From contig JAYKKM010000176.1 of NCBI GenBank assembly GCA_035772405.1, positions 717,501-781,500 on the forward strand: a DNA stretch of 64,000 bases, read 5' to 3'. This document shows positions 1 through 42,023 of this stretch, piece by piece; position 1 is the first letter of the stretch, and each line of letters starts with the position of its first letter. The notes under the pieces are model-generated. The model saw only the letters and a program-made list of their open reading frames with translations, did no database searches and was not told the DNA's origin. The DNA comes from Chrysogorgia sp. JL179-B06. Lineage: Eukaryota; Cnidaria; Anthozoa; Scleralcyonacea; Chrysogorgiidae. The position numbers were made by a program, and so were the translations under genes.

Positions 1-896
1 ATTGTAGAGGGTGCTGCTTCAAAATGGTCAACTGTCACCTCGGGTGTGCCCACAGGGAAGCATTCTGGGTCCCATGCTCTTTGTACTATTCATTAACGAC
101 ATCCCAGATGTAATACAAAACGACACTTCGACGGCCCTTTATGCAGATGATGTGAAGTTGTACAAGGGAATCAGATCTTTCGTAGACAGTGTACAGCTGC
201 AAGAAGCGTTGACAAACGCGAACTTTTGGAGTCAAGAGTCGAACATTAGCTTCAACTCATCTAAATGCAAAATCCTGACCGTCTCCCGTAAACAATCGCG
301 CATGCTGTTTGATTACCACCTAGGCTCTGCCGACCTGTTACGCGTCAAACAAAGAGATCGATCTCGGTGTTAAAGTGACCAGTAACCTGTCCTGGGACTC
401 CCACATCCATATGGTTACAGCTAAGGCCAACAAGTTGCTAGGGTTACTGAGAAGAACCTGTCCCCTGCTGAAAGATTGCGCTGCTCGTAGAAACACTGTA
501 CCTATCACTTGTCAAGTCACAGCTGTGCTATGCCCACTGAGGTGTGGTCACCTTCGCTCAGCACCCAAGGCAAAACCCGAGCGGATACAGAGACGGGCAA
601 CGAGATGGATCCTACAATGCAAGATAGGGGACATGCCTTATAAGGAACGCCTGCTGGTACTGGATCTGCTGCCCCTCTCTTATGACAGGGAAATTAAAGA
701 TTTAATTTTCCTGTACAAGACTCTCTACGGACTCACCGACCTCGATGTTTCCAATTTTGTTTCTTTCGTTAGTCATAGCCGTACCCGTCTTTGTAATAAC
801 CCCAACCTGATGCTTAAAGTTCCGTCATGTAAAACAAAAACTTTTCAATCCTCCTACTTCAACCGAATCGTCCCACTCTGGAACTCATATTTGTAA
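1..896 (+). pseudogene. LINE reverse transcriptase, C-terminal half, frameshifted
   Basis: The first open stretch (11-373) carries PQGSILGP followed by FINDI and the catalytic YADD box of the RT palm. The second (375-896) carries the downstream region, LSWDSHI then ANKLLGLLRR, and the C-terminal arginine-rich block. The two stretches are in different frames, and the shift falls near 340-350, where the frame giving the expected LGVKVT block begins. The start of the RT lies outside the window. This is a decayed copy rather than an active gene. Confidence 0.8.
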
Positions 897-1261
897 AACA
901 GCACCACCCAGTAGCTTCTGCAGTCTTAGCACCTTCAAGAGATTCCTTTCAAAAACTTATAAATTAGAACTAACCTCAACATTTGACATTCATATGCCAT
1001 GTACATGGTCGTTAGTGCGTGATTGTCCCTGTCACAGGGTCTCCGTTTTGTAATATAGTTTTCTTATTTACTTTTAATTTTCAACGGGAGAGCGCCTCGC
1101 ATGGGTCCCTGAGTCCCGTTCGCGCTCTTCCCGTTTGGGTAACCTACTTAGCGTATGTTTTATATGTAATTTCTGTTGTGTAGGTTTATTTAATGTAGAG
1201 TACCCAATAAAGCCGTTAAACTAAACTAAACTAAACTAAACTAAACTAAACTAAACTAAAA
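1..1261 (+). mobile_element. 3' part of a non-LTR retrotransposon (LINE) with TAAAC tail
   Basis: The element enters from the left edge of the window. It contains the end of a reverse transcriptase and its C-terminal region, then about 320 bases of 3' UTR with an AATAAA near 1206. It closes with about nine TAAAC units (about 1216-1261). Short tandem repeats at the 3' end are typical of CR1/L2-like LINEs. The clade is inferred; the tail and the RT motifs are seen directly. Confidence 0.8.
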
Positions 1262-1364
1262 CTTTTGTTCCATATAGCCAATCGCAAAACCTGTTCATTT
1301 TAGGTACGTATTTACTGCTTGTTATCCATAGTTTCGGTTTGCAGAGTTTTTATAATATTATTAA

Positions 1365-1788
1365 AGTGCACCTGACATCAAAAATTTTTATTGTCTTATT
1401 TGGAAGAACTTTTAAAATGATAAAGTAACTTCTTTTGAAGATTTTCGTTTCTTCGCTTTCTTTTTTGAGATATATCAGTTTGTTTGATATGCAAATGTCC
1501 GGAATTTACGTCACACATGCATAATGACTTATTGGAGAAATGTGTGCATCTCTTTCATTCTCTGAACGAAATCCTTTAAAATCCAGAAAGTTTGGTGTTG
1601 TGGGAGAAACACGCACACGTGTTATTCATACTTTAGTGTTTTTATTTGATGAACGCAAAGATATATAACATTCTCTGATAAGTCATTATGCATGTGTGAC
1701 GTAAATTCCGGACATTTGCATATCAAACAAACTGATCTTCAAAAGAAGTTACTTTATCATTTTAAAAGTTCTTCCAAATAAGTGCACT
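1365..1788. mobile_element. MITE with TTAA flanks (AGTGCAC ends), copy 1
   Basis: Long inverted repeats face each other. The left arm carries tttgatatgcaaatgtccgg and the right arm holds its reverse complement. The ends are AGTGCAC and GTGCACT, with TTAA at 1361-1364 and 1789-1792. A TTAA duplication is the hallmark of piggyBac-type transposition, so this is probably a non-autonomous derivative. A second copy lies at 11816-12269. Confidence 0.75.
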
Positions 1789-2060
1789 TTAATGTTAACG
1801 AACAGCAATATAATTTTCAAGTTTCATGGAAACTCAAAAGGTATTTGATCATACATGTATTTTTTATCTTGTTGCATGATAAGGTGCACCGTGCTTCAAA
1901 TAGCAACTGAATGAAAGTTTCAAAGTTGAAACTGGCCTTGATGCCCTGAAAAACATTGACCTTGCCTTTTCCAAAATTCGAGGCCTGAATGTTTATGCAA
2001 AATTCATATGTTGAACTACTTTTACCATAAATTGTTTTACAGTACGATTGTTTTGCAATA

Positions 2061-2425
2061 GACCTTACCCACATTATGACGTACAAATCTATTAGTCACT
2101 ACTACAACCAGAATTCCTTGCGAGATTTCCTTTCTTATGTGAACTCCCTCTGGAAAACGGAGAACAATTTCTCGACTAATAAAATCCTATTTAAAAAAAT
2201 ACCACAAGCATCCGGGATGTTGGAATTTAATATTTACAAACATTAAATTATGCAAATAAAATAAATGTTTACCATTCGCTACATGCAGGAACGCGTAAAA
2301 TTGATTGAAAAAGTATTTAAAAATACTAAAATGAATATTTCGCCAAACACGCGTGCGATTTTTCATTAATTATTCTTGAACCGTGTTATTTCCTATACTA
2401 ATATTGCGTCATAATGTGTAAGGTC
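2061..2425. mobile_element. Short inverted-repeat element with TA flanks
   Basis: GACCTTACCCACATTATGACG at the left matches, with a one-base indel, the reverse complement of CGTCATAATGTGTAAGGTC at the right. Both ends abut TA. There is no coding potential. The structure fits a MITE of a TA-targeting family; the family is not identified. Confidence 0.55.
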
Positions 2426-3312
2426 TATTCCTACGATATCATGCTCTGCTACACAAAAAGGAGCATTCGCGCGGAGTAAATGTTCCAATATTCTCACGTG
2501 AGTAAATCCACTACATAACATGCACTGCATGATAAGAAATCAGGCGGATTAATTATGTGGACGTACTTTAGCAAGTTCCATTCTTCGTATACTTACAGGC
2601 AGAATACCACTCCGTTCAAAATAGAGAAGTGATAGGATCTGTCTTGGCCGATAAGTGGAATTTGTTTCTTATTGGCTAGACAGTGAATTTTACCGCACCT
2701 CACATCCCTAAAAATAAACAGAAGAAAATCCTCAGACATTTTTCCCGAATCGCTGAACGGTTCGTTCGTTCTAACCTAGGTAGGTTCTGCGCTAACGAAA
2801 AGAACGACTATGTTTATAATAAAGCTCTAACTCTCAGAATAATATATATATGCAGTAAATCTATATACAGTATATATACATATATATATTTTTTATATAT
2901 ATACTTTGCAGACAAAAGGAATTCGTTTTCAACTTGGCGTTATTGTGAGATGTCATCCTATACGCGTGGGGTGACATCATCTGATTATTATTCAGTTTTT
3001 CGATTATATAAAGGCTCGTGTTTCTAATTTTCAGTTAGCAGACGTAGCACTTGATAAGTTGTCTGCCGAAATGCGTAGTGCTATTTTATTTTAAGCCTGT
3101 TTATTTCGTAAATCTTTAAACAGTTCTTCTAAGAACTCATTTCTTTTTCTCACCCTTTGCTCCAACATTACGCCATTGTTAGTTTTTGGTAAATGTGTTT
3201 ACAAATAAGTAGTTTAGATTTCAGAACGTTCTGAACTTAATATTACCATTCACCATGGTTAGTACGTTTTACAAAGCTGTATTTAAATTTGTCACCACAA
3301 CAAAATCATTGT
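2426..3312. other. No gene recognised
   Basis: The stretch is AT-rich, with a TATA-rich run near 2845-2900. A short open frame at 2683-3027 has no recognisable domain. If the ADAM gene extends further left, this is intronic or 3' flanking DNA. Confidence 0.5.
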
Positions 3313-3313
3313 T

Positions 3314-3406
<93 letters not shown>

Positions 3407-3437
3407 CATATACATAATACATATACATATACATATA
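3313..3437. repeat. Hexanucleotide microsatellite (ACATAT)n
   Basis: A nearly perfect run of about 20 six-base units. It opens all frames on both strands and gives Tyr-Thr or Tyr-Val dipeptide ORFs, which are artefacts. Confidence 0.95.
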
Positions 3438-3442
3438 AAAAA

Positions 3443-3538
3443 GGATTTACACCACGAGTGATATTTGAAAATTTGCCAAAATTGCATGAGCCGTTAGCAA
3501 TTTGGCAAATTTTCAAATATCACGAGTTGTGTAAACCT
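3443..3538. repeat. Inverted repeat (hairpin)
   Basis: The arms at about 3443-3480 and 3501-3538 both contain gatatttgaaaatttgcca or its complement and enclose about 20 bases. This is a small fold-back element or MITE remnant. Confidence 0.65.
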
Positions 3539-3719
3539 TAATTGCACTCACTATCGTATGATTACTTGTTTATTATTTCCATGACAAAATTACGTTAATT
3601 AAATAATTGCATTCTCATTTATTGCACTCGAGTGCAATAAATGATTTATTGCACTCCTCTCAGCCAATCAGAATCCAGTAATTTTGTCATGTATATAATA
3701 AAATATATATATATATATA

Positions 3720-3846
3720 TAGTTGCCTGATGATCGTGTAAAGCGTGAAGTAGCGACAATAAAGTTTTTAAGTTTACTCTAAAATGCAACTTCAAGGCCT
3801 TCCGGCTGGAATTGAACCCGCGACCCTGCGATGCTAGTGCAGTGCT
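3720..3846 (-). mobile_element. Possible tRNA-derived SINE fragment between AT microsatellites
   Basis: On the minus strand the segment carries GCGGGTTCAATTCC, close to a Pol III B box, preceded by a CTAGCATCGCAGGG block like a tRNA anticodon arm. It lies between two (AT)n runs (about 3700-3720 and 3849-3871). The plus strand has ctgatga near its left edge. No A box is seen, so the tRNA relation is tentative. Confidence 0.35.
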
Positions 3847-3891
3847 ATGTATATATATATATATATATATATTACTTCTAAGAATACTCAC

Positions 3892-35425
<31,534 letters not shown>

Positions 35426-35787
35426 CTGTACTTTTTAGAAAATCTAAGTTTCTGTAAGAAGTAAAATAATAATATTGCATTTTATTGTTGTGTATGACTG
35501 ATATGGGAAAATATTGGAAAGAGATATTATAAATCTCATAAAAAAAGAGATATTGAAAATATTGGAAAAGGAAATATTGCACAAGAAATTATGGGAAAAT
35601 ATTACAAATACTAGGCACTGTCTTAAGCCCGTTTTCCACTTCACCATTTCGCTCGTCGCTAGAGAAACATTTCACCGATGACATAATTTTTTCCCATTTT
35701 CATTGGTCGACAACTGAAAAAAATAACGTCATTGTGGAAATATTTCGATAGCGGCGAGCGAAATGGCGAAGTGGAAAACGAGCTTAA

Positions 35788-36233
35788 CTCTTTCACTACG
35801 GGCGCAGTTAAAATGGGTCGTTGATGACCCGCAAAGTCGTCAATCGAAAAACACGGCACACGGTAACGCAAGATTAAAAATTGAAATTCGACAAGCGCCA
35901 GGAACATGAAATCCACGCACACGCCAAGTTTGATTTGATTTCATAAACAACTCTGCGATTGGTGGCATTTTGAGTTTTCAAGATGCTATGCGGGCGTGCA
36001 AGATGGCCTTTTCTGGAAAAATGTAAATTTTTCAACCTGATTTATGATAATTAATGCTAATTTATATGAACATAATGTGTTTTGTTCGGGAAATTTAAAA
36101 GAACAAGTAAAAGCCGGTTTATTGGGCTTCCAGAAAATGTATAGCTTTCGCAACAGTTATGGTTATTTCAAGAGATATCAATAGAACAACGTGGTCGTTC
36201 AATTTTTGATGTTTTTCAGCCGTAGGGAAAGAG
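35788..36233. mobile_element. Second TTAA MITE family, copy 2 (inverted)
   Basis: TTAA at 35784-35787 and 36234-36237, ends CTCTTTC and GAAAGAG. The interior is the reverse complement of 24744-25188 (gtcaatcgaaaaacacggcac near its left). Confidence 0.85.
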
Positions 36234-36237
36234 TTAA

Positions 36238-36589
36238 GTGACTTTCTTCCTGGGCAGCGGAAAGGGAAATAACGTGATCGCGGACACAACTATACATACT
36301 TATACCGCGGGTTAGAACTGAATGTAAATAGCTTCCTTTTTAACTATATTTAACTTTTTAAACTATTTTAGATAATATAGTACTAGACATATTCTTTAGC
36401 ATTAGATCTTAAAACTGATGTAAACCGGCACGTCTGTATGCTGAGTATTGTTTCAATAAAGACTTATAATAATAATAATAAATCGATATATGATACCACA
36501 ACAGTAGAAAGCTAAAGTTAATAAAAGTCCACCACACTCAGTAAAAGCCATCAATGTACTGCTTTTTGGGTAAGCATCTATATATACTA
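36238..36589 (+). other. No gene; LINE-type 3' UTR remnant
   Basis: The segment ends ttcaataaagacttataat plus TAA repeats at about 36470, like the 3' end of a LINE. No coding sequence is seen between it and the Polinton target site. Confidence 0.4.
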
Positions 36590-36595
36590 TACTAA
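36590..36595 (+). repeat. Target-site duplication, left
   Basis: The sequence tactaa is repeated exactly at 54880-54885. Six base pairs is the length made by Polinton integrases. Confidence 0.95.
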
Positions 36596-37150
36596 AGTAG
36601 TATAGTAAGTAGGGCTGCGAGCTCAGTCAACGCCAACCGTGATATAAACACCAAAACATCACCAAATTTGTGTCGAGCCACAATTCGGCAATGTTTTGGT
36701 ACTCACGTTTTATAATCGACGTTGGCGAGCTCACAGCGTTAGTCTCTGTGCTATTATGGTGATCGTTAGTCAACCTAAACACCCCTCCCACGTTTTCTAC
36801 TAAGTTGATGCCAAATATTAAAAAAATCACAACTTTCGCTAAACTTTACGCTACTTTAGCCATTTTTTAGGTGCGTTTCAACATTTTCGCAAATTTGTCA
36901 AATCACATTTAAAAATAATCGTTCCAACATTTTCACAAATTTGTCAAATCACATTTAAAAAATAGTCGTTTCAACATTTTCACAAATTTGTCAAATCACA
37001 TTTAAAAAATAGTCGTTTAAACATTTTTACAAATTTATGTATCGTAAAAGTGTCTCACGCGTGATAAAATTGCCACCTGTTATGCAAATTAGATTATTGC
37101 CACCTGTTAATAATTGATTAGTCCGTTTGTTCACTACTTTCAGCGTTTGT
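36596..37150 (+). repeat. Polinton left terminal inverted repeat (555 bp)
   Basis: It matches the reverse complement of 54325-54879 with equal length; the parts I compared are identical. It begins AGTAGTATAG. It contains three degenerate copies of an about 50-bp unit (acatttt(t/c)(a/g)caaatttgtcaaatcac, 36880-37030) and the last 33 bases of the polB frame including its stop. Confidence 0.95.
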
Positions 37151-40100
37151 CACCTCGCCTTTTACTTCAATGTTTTTGTGACCATACGCATAGGAGTCAA
37201 TGCCATTTTCTAAAAGGTATCGTTTATCATCAAAACAGGATAGCGACACTTTATTAATTTCGTAACTACCGAGCTGATGTTTGACACTTCTAATGGTCTT
37301 CATTGTGTGTCGCAATTGTTTCTGCTCAAGTAACACACTTTTGTAATCTTCGTGTCTGATCACCTTTTTAATTATATTCTTTCTAATACCTTTAGCGGTT
37401 TTCCCGCCGCCTCCACCCTCTTTCAAATAGCTGTACATTTTACTGCGCAACCCGACGAACTCGACAATTGGCGTTCCAGCGCACTCGTCCTTCATCTTCC
37501 CAATAACTTTCTTATTCTCTCTAAAAAAGAATGGGCTGTCTGCGGGATAGTCGCTATTGTCAAACTTTTCGCACTCCATCATAAAGTCGGAATAAACGTC
37601 GTCAGTTTTGATTGAGTACAACAGACTGTCAGTGTCAGTGAAGTGCAATCTACAGGTGTCGCTAGAGTACTTTTTCATAATATAATTGTAGTGAAAATTG
37701 TACATCAGCGTTTTACTCAAGTCTAGTATGCACATACCCACATATGCAGGTCTATTTAGTGTCAACGTTTCTTTAACTTTGTGGACAGCAACTAAGTTCT
37801 CGCTAAATATCTTGCAAGACACAAACGTTGGCTTTGAGACAAGCTTTTCTAATTTCTTCGCAGTGGTCACTAATCTTACGTCCACACGCTTCCTCAAGTT
37901 TTCCATCGTTTTTCCGAACACACTGTTGTTCATCAACTTGAAGAAGTCCTTCTCAAAAGCGTTCTTAGCCGCAGTTCTTTTGACTGTGTTAAAGTCGATG
38001 TACTTGCCTAGCCACTTGGACTGGTCAAACTGCAGGACCCTGTGAATCTTATTGATTTTTAACCCAAGATCCATATACAACTGCAGATTTCCGTAGTGAC
38101 ACACATACTTTTTTTTGTCCATCAAATTAGTCACCAGCTTCTTCACACCACCAACACTCACGTTAAACTTATTTTTGATTTTCGTGCAGTACTCCGACAA
38201 CATGTCAACGGTTATCTCCATCTTCTCGGGAGCCAACGGGTAATCGTTGTGTAGGTCATGCAAATGGGTTGGGTACTCCAAGTCGACCTCGAGCAGTAAA
38301 CCTTTTTTACTATTGTTGTGATACTCATGCAGATTAACTTTTTCTATTTCTTTCTCAGTCAACCACTTGAAGCCGCCCGTGGGTAGACTTCGACTCATTG
38401 CCCATCCATACAAGTTGTTGGCGTCAAGGTACATCAAATACTTCGACTCTTGCTCTTTGTCATACCCTTCCATGTACTTATTATTCGCCACGCCATGTCT
38501 GTTGCATATGTAGCTCACACCACCACGCATACCTAGTTCTACGAACTGGAACATGTCGATGTCGGACAATAACTCAAGCTCCACTCCAGTCATCTTTAAC
38601 ATGGCGTCCCAAGCCAATCCAGGCGACGTGAAATAGTGACACGGGTCTAATTTATACTCACGATGGCATGTCTTTCTAAAGTTCTCAAAAACGTCGGCAA
38701 GCAAGAGCACGTCACTTTTCAAATACAGGTCGTGGTACCCACCCATATTTTTAACGTCAAAGTAGTCCCACACATCGATGGCGCGCTCGTGCATTTCTTC
38801 CGTGATGTGCTCATCGTTCAGAACGCTGTAGAAGTCCTTTTTGGAGGGCAGCTCGCATTCGTCGAATTTATCAAAGGAGTCCATATAGTCATAGGGGTAG
38901 ACCCCCTTTCTTGTCATAAGTGCCAACCCTGTTTCACGAAACACTTCTGACGTGTATTTGAAAGCGTCCCTTGGTAGGTTCTTCACCAAGTTGTCTAGAC
39001 CACTACTCATGAATTGAAAGCTGTCTAAGAATACCAAGTTTTTTCCAAGCATGAACGCCATGTACTTCTCCATGTTGTTCGGTATCACATTTATGTCTTG
39101 GCCAAACTTGCCAATCTCCTGCATAATGAAATGACTATCGTAGCCACGTAAGTTATGAAAGATCACAGGAATTTTGTCAGTCAACTTAAAGTTCACGTTA
39201 CAATCACGATGTGCGGACCCTCTGTACTTACCTAACACGTGGCAGTGGTCTCTCACTCTAACGTCAGCGCTGGTGTACTCAACACTGCAAATATGGCAAC
39301 TCTTGGCCTCGTCAAAGTTCTTCTTATCATCATCAGTCAGTATCATTTCTTTGTTAAAGTGACTCTCAGATGTCTCTTTACAATATTCGACAATTTCTAA
39401 CATCTCCCCAATGAACTTGTTGACTGCGTTTTCACCGCGATACACTTTCACTGGCTTACTGTACTCGTTGTCATAACAACAAACCAGTTTATACCCATAA
39501 CCGCAGTCAACGTGCCTCTGGTAAGCATTTGTGTAGCTACACTCGCTTGATGGCGTCGCTGTGTGCACCTTCTGTGTGATAGCCTCAAAGTCTGCGTACA
39601 CCACAAATGGTACGTTTAGCTGCCTACTAAAATTCTCGTATTTCACTCTCGCGCCTTTTTGTGGCATTTTAATAGCTTGCTTCCCATTGATGACCAAACA
39701 CACTTCAATATGACTTTCAAGCACGTCCGCGCGGGTGAAACACTGCAAACAATACCTACAAAAGTGCTTTCTCGCCTTATACTTTGTCTGACGGTACATG
39801 AATTTATCGAAATCGCGAATGTACACATAATGCTTGTTGCCCACGTCATTAGTTATCAACAATAGGTCCATATGGTCAGGATACGTCTCCTTAGAAACGT
39901 ACACAGGGAATGGCTGCTTATCTTCGTACCCAAAAACATTAATGCTAATTTCGTTAGCCTTTTCGATCTTGTTGTAGTCTTTGACTGATACTGGGAAGTC
40001 AATTCCGTCATAATTCAGCTTACTGACATGTCTGACGTACTTTGACGTTCTGTCAGAGTTTTTTCCAACAGGAAATTTGTGTGCAAGGTGGCACCATCTA

Positions 40101-40738
40101 AAGCACTCGTTGTCATCATCGTTATTTACGTTTATCAGACCCTTCATACTGTTGCGCAGCTCCTTTGGCAACGCAATGTAGCTACTCCCATGCAAAGGTC
40201 TGTAAATAGCGACATTGACGTAGTGCGCATTTATTTTGTCGATAGTCCATCCAGACCCCTCAGATAACCACCCAGCTATCCGCGTCAAAATCTGTTCCGA
40301 CCCACGATTGGCGACACCCTCGATGTCATGCTCGTTAATGACGACGAACGTTTCGCTGTTAAAGTAGGCAGTTTTGTATGTGGTCTTATTAAGTTCTAAA
40401 ACTTTCTCAAAAGTGACCTTGATTGTCTCCACCACTTTCATTCCGTTGGTCTCACCTAGTTCACGTCTCAAAAGGTTAGTGACAGCGCTTCTACTACCAT
40501 TTACCTGATTGATGTCTCTGTTGTCAATTACTTCGACTCCATAAGACCTTGTGAACCCTCTCAGTGCTCGATCCAACAGATGCGTTGACGGTGCGAGGTC
40601 TTCGACTAGACGTTGTGTTTCTTGGTCTCTAAAGAAGCCGTGAACGTTGGTCGCTTCATCTGTTAGTGAATTGACAACGGCTGCGCTCGTCTTATGCGCC
40701 CGTCTTTTTGTCACTGAATTTTTCACAGTCCGACTCAT
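37118..40738 (-). CDS. POLB: Protein-primed family B DNA polymerase
   Basis: A 1206-residue replicative polymerase that copies the linear element from a protein primer. Exonuclease motifs: VYADFEAI (about 380), FHNLRGYDSHF (about 527) and YHDLYLKSDVLLLADVF (about 668). Polymerase motifs: A YLDANNLYG (about 770), B KLMNNSVFGKTMEN (about 934), C FTDTDSLLY (about 1033). A Cys/His cluster (CRYCLQCF...HIEVC, 327-347) and an endonuclease VII-like CHIC...DHCHVLGKYRGSAHRDCN segment (481-513) lie before and inside the exonuclease region. All catalytic acids are present. The length is normal for Polinton PolB. The stop lies inside the terminal repeat. It starts at an ATG preceded by an AT-rich TATAAG stretch. 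Confidence 0.97.
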   Translation of the reverse strand: MSRTVKNSVTKRRAHKTSAAVVNSLTDEATNVHGFFRDQETQRLVEDLAPSTHLLDRALRGFTRSYGVEVIDNRDINQVNGSRSAVTNLLRRELGETNGMKVVETIKVTFEKVLELNKTTYKTAYFNSETFVVINEHDIEGVANRGSEQILTRIAGWLSEGSGWTIDKINAHYVNVAIYRPLHGSSYIALPKELRNSMKGLINVNNDDDNECFRWCHLAHKFPVGKNSDRTSKYVRHVSKLNYDGIDFPVSVKDYNKIEKANEISINVFGYEDKQPFPVYVSKETYPDHMDLLLITNDVGNKHYVYIRDFDKFMYRQTKYKARKHFCRYCLQCFTRADVLESHIEVCLVINGKQAIKMPQKGARVKYENFSRQLNVPFVVYADFEAITQKVHTATPSSECSYTNAYQRHVDCGYGYKLVCCYDNEYSKPVKVYRGENAVNKFIGEMLEIVEYCKETSESHFNKEMILTDDDKKNFDEAKSCHICSVEYTSADVRVRDHCHVLGKYRGSAHRDCNVNFKLTDKIPVIFHNLRGYDSHFIMQEIGKFGQDINVIPNNMEKYMAFMLGKNLVFLDSFQFMSSGLDNLVKNLPRDAFKYTSEVFRETGLALMTRKGVYPYDYMDSFDKFDECELPSKKDFYSVLNDEHITEEMHERAIDVWDYFDVKNMGGYHDLYLKSDVLLLADVFENFRKTCHREYKLDPCHYFTSPGLAWDAMLKMTGVELELLSDIDMFQFVELGMRGGVSYICNRHGVANNKYMEGYDKEQESKYLMYLDANNLYGWAMSRSLPTGGFKWLTEKEIEKVNLHEYHNNSKKGLLLEVDLEYPTHLHDLHNDYPLAPEKMEITVDMLSEYCTKIKNKFNVSVGGVKKLVTNLMDKKKYVCHYGNLQLYMDLGLKINKIHRVLQFDQSKWLGKYIDFNTVKRTAAKNAFEKDFFKLMNNSVFGKTMENLRKRVDVRLVTTAKKLEKLVSKPTFVSCKIFSENLVAVHKVKETLTLNRPAYVGMCILDLSKTLMYNFHYNYIMKKYSSDTCRLHFTDTDSLLYSIKTDDVYSDFMMECEKFDNSDYPADSPFFFRENKKVIGKMKDECAGTPIVEFVGLRSKMYSYLKEGGGGGKTAKGIRKNIIKKVIRHEDYKSVLLEQKQLRHTMKTIRSVKHQLGSYEINKVSLSCFDDKRYLLENGIDSYAYGHKNIEVKGEVTNAESSEQTD

Positions 40739-40748
40739 TGGCTTATAC

Positions 40749-41312
40749 TTACACTACACTTTTTTTCTTAGCCCACTCATTGTAATAACGATCACCACTT
40801 TCACACCATCCCAGCTTTGGGTACACCACCCCAAATAAATTGTCGTCAAACAAGTCTTTCACCTTCCCGTCTTTGAGGTCTGACACCTTCTTGAGTGTCT
40901 CGACTCGTCTTCTGTGGCACAACCTAATAATGTAGTACCCGTATCTGCTGACATTTCTACCCTTTACCAAATCGCATGAGTGCAGCACGTTGACAACTTT
41001 CAAGAAGTCCTCTTTTATCAACTCAAGGTGCTCACCCTTCACAACATTCCGTAGTCTCCTCCCCATCCACCAAGACCGTTTGTGAACGCTTTTTAGTCGC
41101 GTGAGTCTCATGTCGCTGTAACTCTGAGTGTAGCCCCATTCGATGTCACCACACTTTGGACACGCGTACCCACCGCAGTCAGTCACATGTTTCACAACGT
41201 CACAATCCGAGCAGTGGTGAATTCTGGAGGTGTCTCCACACTCAGTTTGCGTCTCACTCGCGATCTCGTCAATTGTCAAGCCATAACTCATCTGCCTCAT
41301 AAGTTTGTCCAT
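40749..41312 (-). CDS. Zinc-ribbon protein, possibly VLTF3-like late transcription factor
   Basis: 187 residues. A zinc ribbon is formed by C34, C37, C51 and C54 (HCSDCD...ACPKCGD), followed by a basic helical region (KRSWWMGRRLRNVV) and a Y/R-rich segment. A short ribbon followed by a helical domain is the plan of poxvirus-type VLTF3 late transcription factors, which occur across large DNA viruses. The match is one of architecture; I cannot confirm homology from sequence alone. It lies 10 bp downstream of a probable promoter block and directly upstream of polB on the same strand, so it may be co-transcribed. Confidence 0.6.
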   Translation of the reverse strand: MDKLMRQMSYGLTIDEIASETQTECGDTSRIHHCSDCDVVKHVTDCGGYACPKCGDIEWGYTQSYSDMRLTRLKSVHKRSWWMGRRLRNVVKGEHLELIKEDFLKVVNVLHSCDLVKGRNVSRYGYYIIRLCHRRRVETLKKVSDLKDGKVKDLFDDNLFGVVYPKLGWCESGDRYYNEWAKKKSVV

Positions 41313-41339
41313 CGCTTATATTACTCCGACATTTTTTTT

Positions 41340-41759
41340 TCAACGAACTAGTACCCATACCGCTATCCCACTACCAAAGCCTAGCGCACCAACAAACAAT
41401 AATTGGTATTCCTTCATTTCCGCACTCGGTTGGTAGTAATCCGCAACCCTCGGGAGGTCAGTGAACACTCGTCCGCTGTGCCGTATGGTCATTACGCTTC
41501 TAAGCTCTTCCAACGCGTGGTTTGTGTCATTGATGTCAGCATTAGCGTCAGAGAGCCGTTGTCGCAAACGCTGGATCTTATCTTTCTTAGCGACTTCATT
41601 CTCATACCACACTTCTTTCGCACTGGCTAACTGTTCCAACGCATGGTTGTGTCTCTTCATCTCAGCTTCATAGCCTGTGTGATTAAATTTCGAAAACATA
41701 AAGCCAGCGCCTGCAAAAGCCACTGCGTTAAATATCCCTCCAGCCACAACACTCACCAT
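41340..41759 (-). CDS. Membrane protein with coiled coil, unknown function
   Basis: 139 residues. A hydrophobic N-terminal segment (AGGIFNAVAFAGAGFMF, 6-22), a charged heptad-like middle (about 30-95, rich in Glu, Lys and Leu) and a C-terminal membrane segment (LLFVGALGFGSGIAVWVLV, 120-138). Two membrane anchors with a coiled coil suggest a structural or membrane-bridging virion component. It is closely packed with the next minus-strand gene (4 bp apart). No named family recognised. Confidence 0.75.
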   Translation of the reverse strand: MVSVVAGGIFNAVAFAGAGFMFSKFNHTGYEAEMKRHNHALEQLASAKEVWYENEVAKKDKIQRLRQRLSDANADINDTNHALEELRSVMTIRHSGRVFTDLPRVADYYQPSAEMKEYQLLFVGALGFGSGIAVWVLVR

Positions 41760-41763
41760 TAAC

Positions 41764-42000
41764 TTACGTTGATTTGAATGGGTCTGTCGGTATCCACTTT
41801 TTTGATTGCATCCATTTTACTAACAGCGTTCCTGCACCAACAGCTGCAGCAAGTTTCACTGTGCCTTTAACTGTCTCTGGTGTTCCCAATGGTTCCCCCA
41901 AAGCCTTTTTAGAAATCATACTCACTACCACAGCACCAGTCGTAACAAGTAACGCATCATACAATTCGTTCATAAGCTCTTTTCGATCGATCGCGGACAT
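41764..42000 (-). CDS. Small membrane protein, unknown function
   Basis: 78 residues from the ATG at 42000. An upstream TTG at 42027 would add nine codons but is unlikely in an animal cell. Two hydrophobic stretches (LLVTTGAVVVSMI and KLAAAVGAGTLLVKWM) are separated by a Gly/Pro linker. TATATATG directly precedes the start. It belongs to a block of three small membrane proteins. Confidence 0.65.
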   Translation of the reverse strand: MSAIDRKELMNELYDALLVTTGAVVVSMISKKALGEPLGTPETVKGTVKLAAAVGAGTLLVKWMQSKKWIPTDPFKST

Positions 42001-42023
42001 ATATACATTGTCGTGTGTTTTGT

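Noticed and set aside
1817..2086. 89-codon minus ORF as a gene
   Set aside because: No recognisable domain, AT-rich composition, and it overlaps the end of an inverted-repeat element.
36627..36830. 67-codon ORF present in both Polinton terminal repeats as a gene
   Set aside because: Its identity at both ends follows from the repeat identity; no start context, motif or domain supports it.
37352..40838. Many plus-strand ORFs of 60-115 codons across polB
   Set aside because: Shadows of the polymerase frame with no domain of their own.
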